NCBI RefSeq assembly: GCF_014805685.1
Contig: NC_060911.1
Coordinates: forward strand, 5,003,709 to 5,067,708
Direction of reading: 5' to 3'
From: Silurus meridionalis
Lineage: Eukaryota > Chordata > Actinopteri > Siluriformes > Siluridae
Length of the DNA: 64,000 nucleotides
Part shown: piece by piece, positions 63,306 to 64,000 of the stretch
How the letters are laid out: the number at the start of each line of letters is the position of its first letter
Numbering within the stretch: the first letter of the stretch is position 1
Translations under genes and position numbers: made by a program
Notes under the pieces: model-generated
Databases searched by the model: none
Told to the model about the DNA's origin: nothing
Seen by the model: only the letters and a program-made list of their open reading frames with translations

Positions 63306-63930
63306 ATTTCAGATTGCTACAACATGCATGTTTGTATGTATAAATTGCCTGCAAATCATTATAAAGTGTCCTGTTGTAGTGATAATCATAGCATATTAAT
63401 CCACTGGAATAATTAAGTAATTCTTTTCCCTACCCATTCGCTTTCCTATTTTGTTAGACATGGTTCAACAGTTCTCTCTTATGTCTAGAGGAGGCCTGGT
63501 TTCAGGTGGTGGATAAACACATTAACTCTGTTCATTAAAAGCCAGCCTGTAGAGGCAAAAAAAGTATTTTTCTGGGCATTCTGCCAACTAGTCACTTGCA
63601 ACACATGGAGCTCCATGATCCATGTGAATGTAATACTGGATGCAAATACTTTGTTTTCTCATCTCAACAGCTGTTACTGAAAGGCAGAATCCAGGCTTGC
63701 GTTTTTCGGGCACTGGTTTTAATAATGTTATGCCATAGAAAATGGAACCCTATCAGCCGGGAATTACATGGCAGAGATAGGAAGGTCAAGTAAAGGCTAT
63801 CTGATTAGCTGGTTCTGTGGTTTTTCTGTACTCGCAAACTCGTATCAAATAATTGGTTACATTTTTTAAAAAACATTGGCTTGGGAAAGATACATTTAGA
63901 AAATCAGAATCAGAACCGTGTGGTGTGTGT
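63306..63930. other. No feature recognised
   Basis: AT-rich non-coding sequence up to the RTE fragment. Confidence 0.45.
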
Positions 63931-64000
63931 GGGCCTCGACCGATCCGGTATGAATTTCTCTTTTGTGATCAACATATTTGATTTGGCACGTTTTATGTTG
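63931..64000 (-). mobile_element. RTE-like LINE 5' region (minus strand, runs out of window)
   Basis: The reverse complement matches 47740-47805 (aaatcaaatatg, gatcacaaa, ttcataccggatcggtcgag gccc). In element orientation the match stops at gaggccc, and unrelated CA-rich sequence follows. So in this copy the 3' part is missing at this point. Confidence 0.85.

Overview
This is a window of vertebrate nuclear DNA, almost certainly from a ray-finned fish. The evidence is a spliced tp53bp2 (ASPP2) gene with GT-AG introns, very long (TA)n and (CA)n microsatellites, and dense layers of Tc1/mariner, Tigger/pogo-like, L2/CR1-like and RTE-like repeats typical of teleosts. The mix would suit an otophysan such as a catfish, but that is inference. 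Nothing prokaryotic (operons, CRISPR, phage) is present.

Layout. 1-4567: the last six coding exons of tp53bp2 on the + strand (proline-rich region, ankyrin repeats, SH3 domain, stop codon), followed by a 3' UTR. One intron holds a small Tc1-derived non-autonomous element. From about 5 kb to the end I can support no host gene; the rest is repeats in AT-rich DNA. 6.1-9.9 kb: a nested complex (mariner relic, two L2-type 3' ends, an RTE 3' fragment with target-site duplication, and Tc1 copy A). 10-35 kb: mostly old relics, including a truncated RTE copy with a 19-bp duplication (23.3-24.2 kb), a hAT-like element (25.4-26.3 kb) and an L2 fragment (27.5-28.3 kb). 35.2-43.2 kb: a chain of TA-target DNA transposons separated by (TA)n tracts: a Tc1 deletion derivative, a Tigger-like element with a nested L2, a DD37E element, and Tc1 copy B. 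47.6-50.8 kb: an apparently full-length RTE-like retrotransposon with a perfect 16-bp duplication. 51-53.4 kb: a pogo-like MITE and a Tc1 relic, again bounded by (TA)n. 59.9-62.2 kb: a decayed CR1/L2-type LINE. 63.93-64 kb: the 5' part of another RTE copy leaving the window.

No new cellular system was found. The most distinctive observations concern genome dynamics: two nearly identical Tc1 copies (8.3-9.9 kb and 40.9-42.5 kb) carry complementary inactivating lesions and differ by a precise 29-bp inversion at the transposase C-terminus; TA-target transposons and (TA)n tracts alternate; one MITE family is recognised by an identical internal deletion junction in two copies; and a perfect 17-bp hairpin near 55.9 kb is unexplained.
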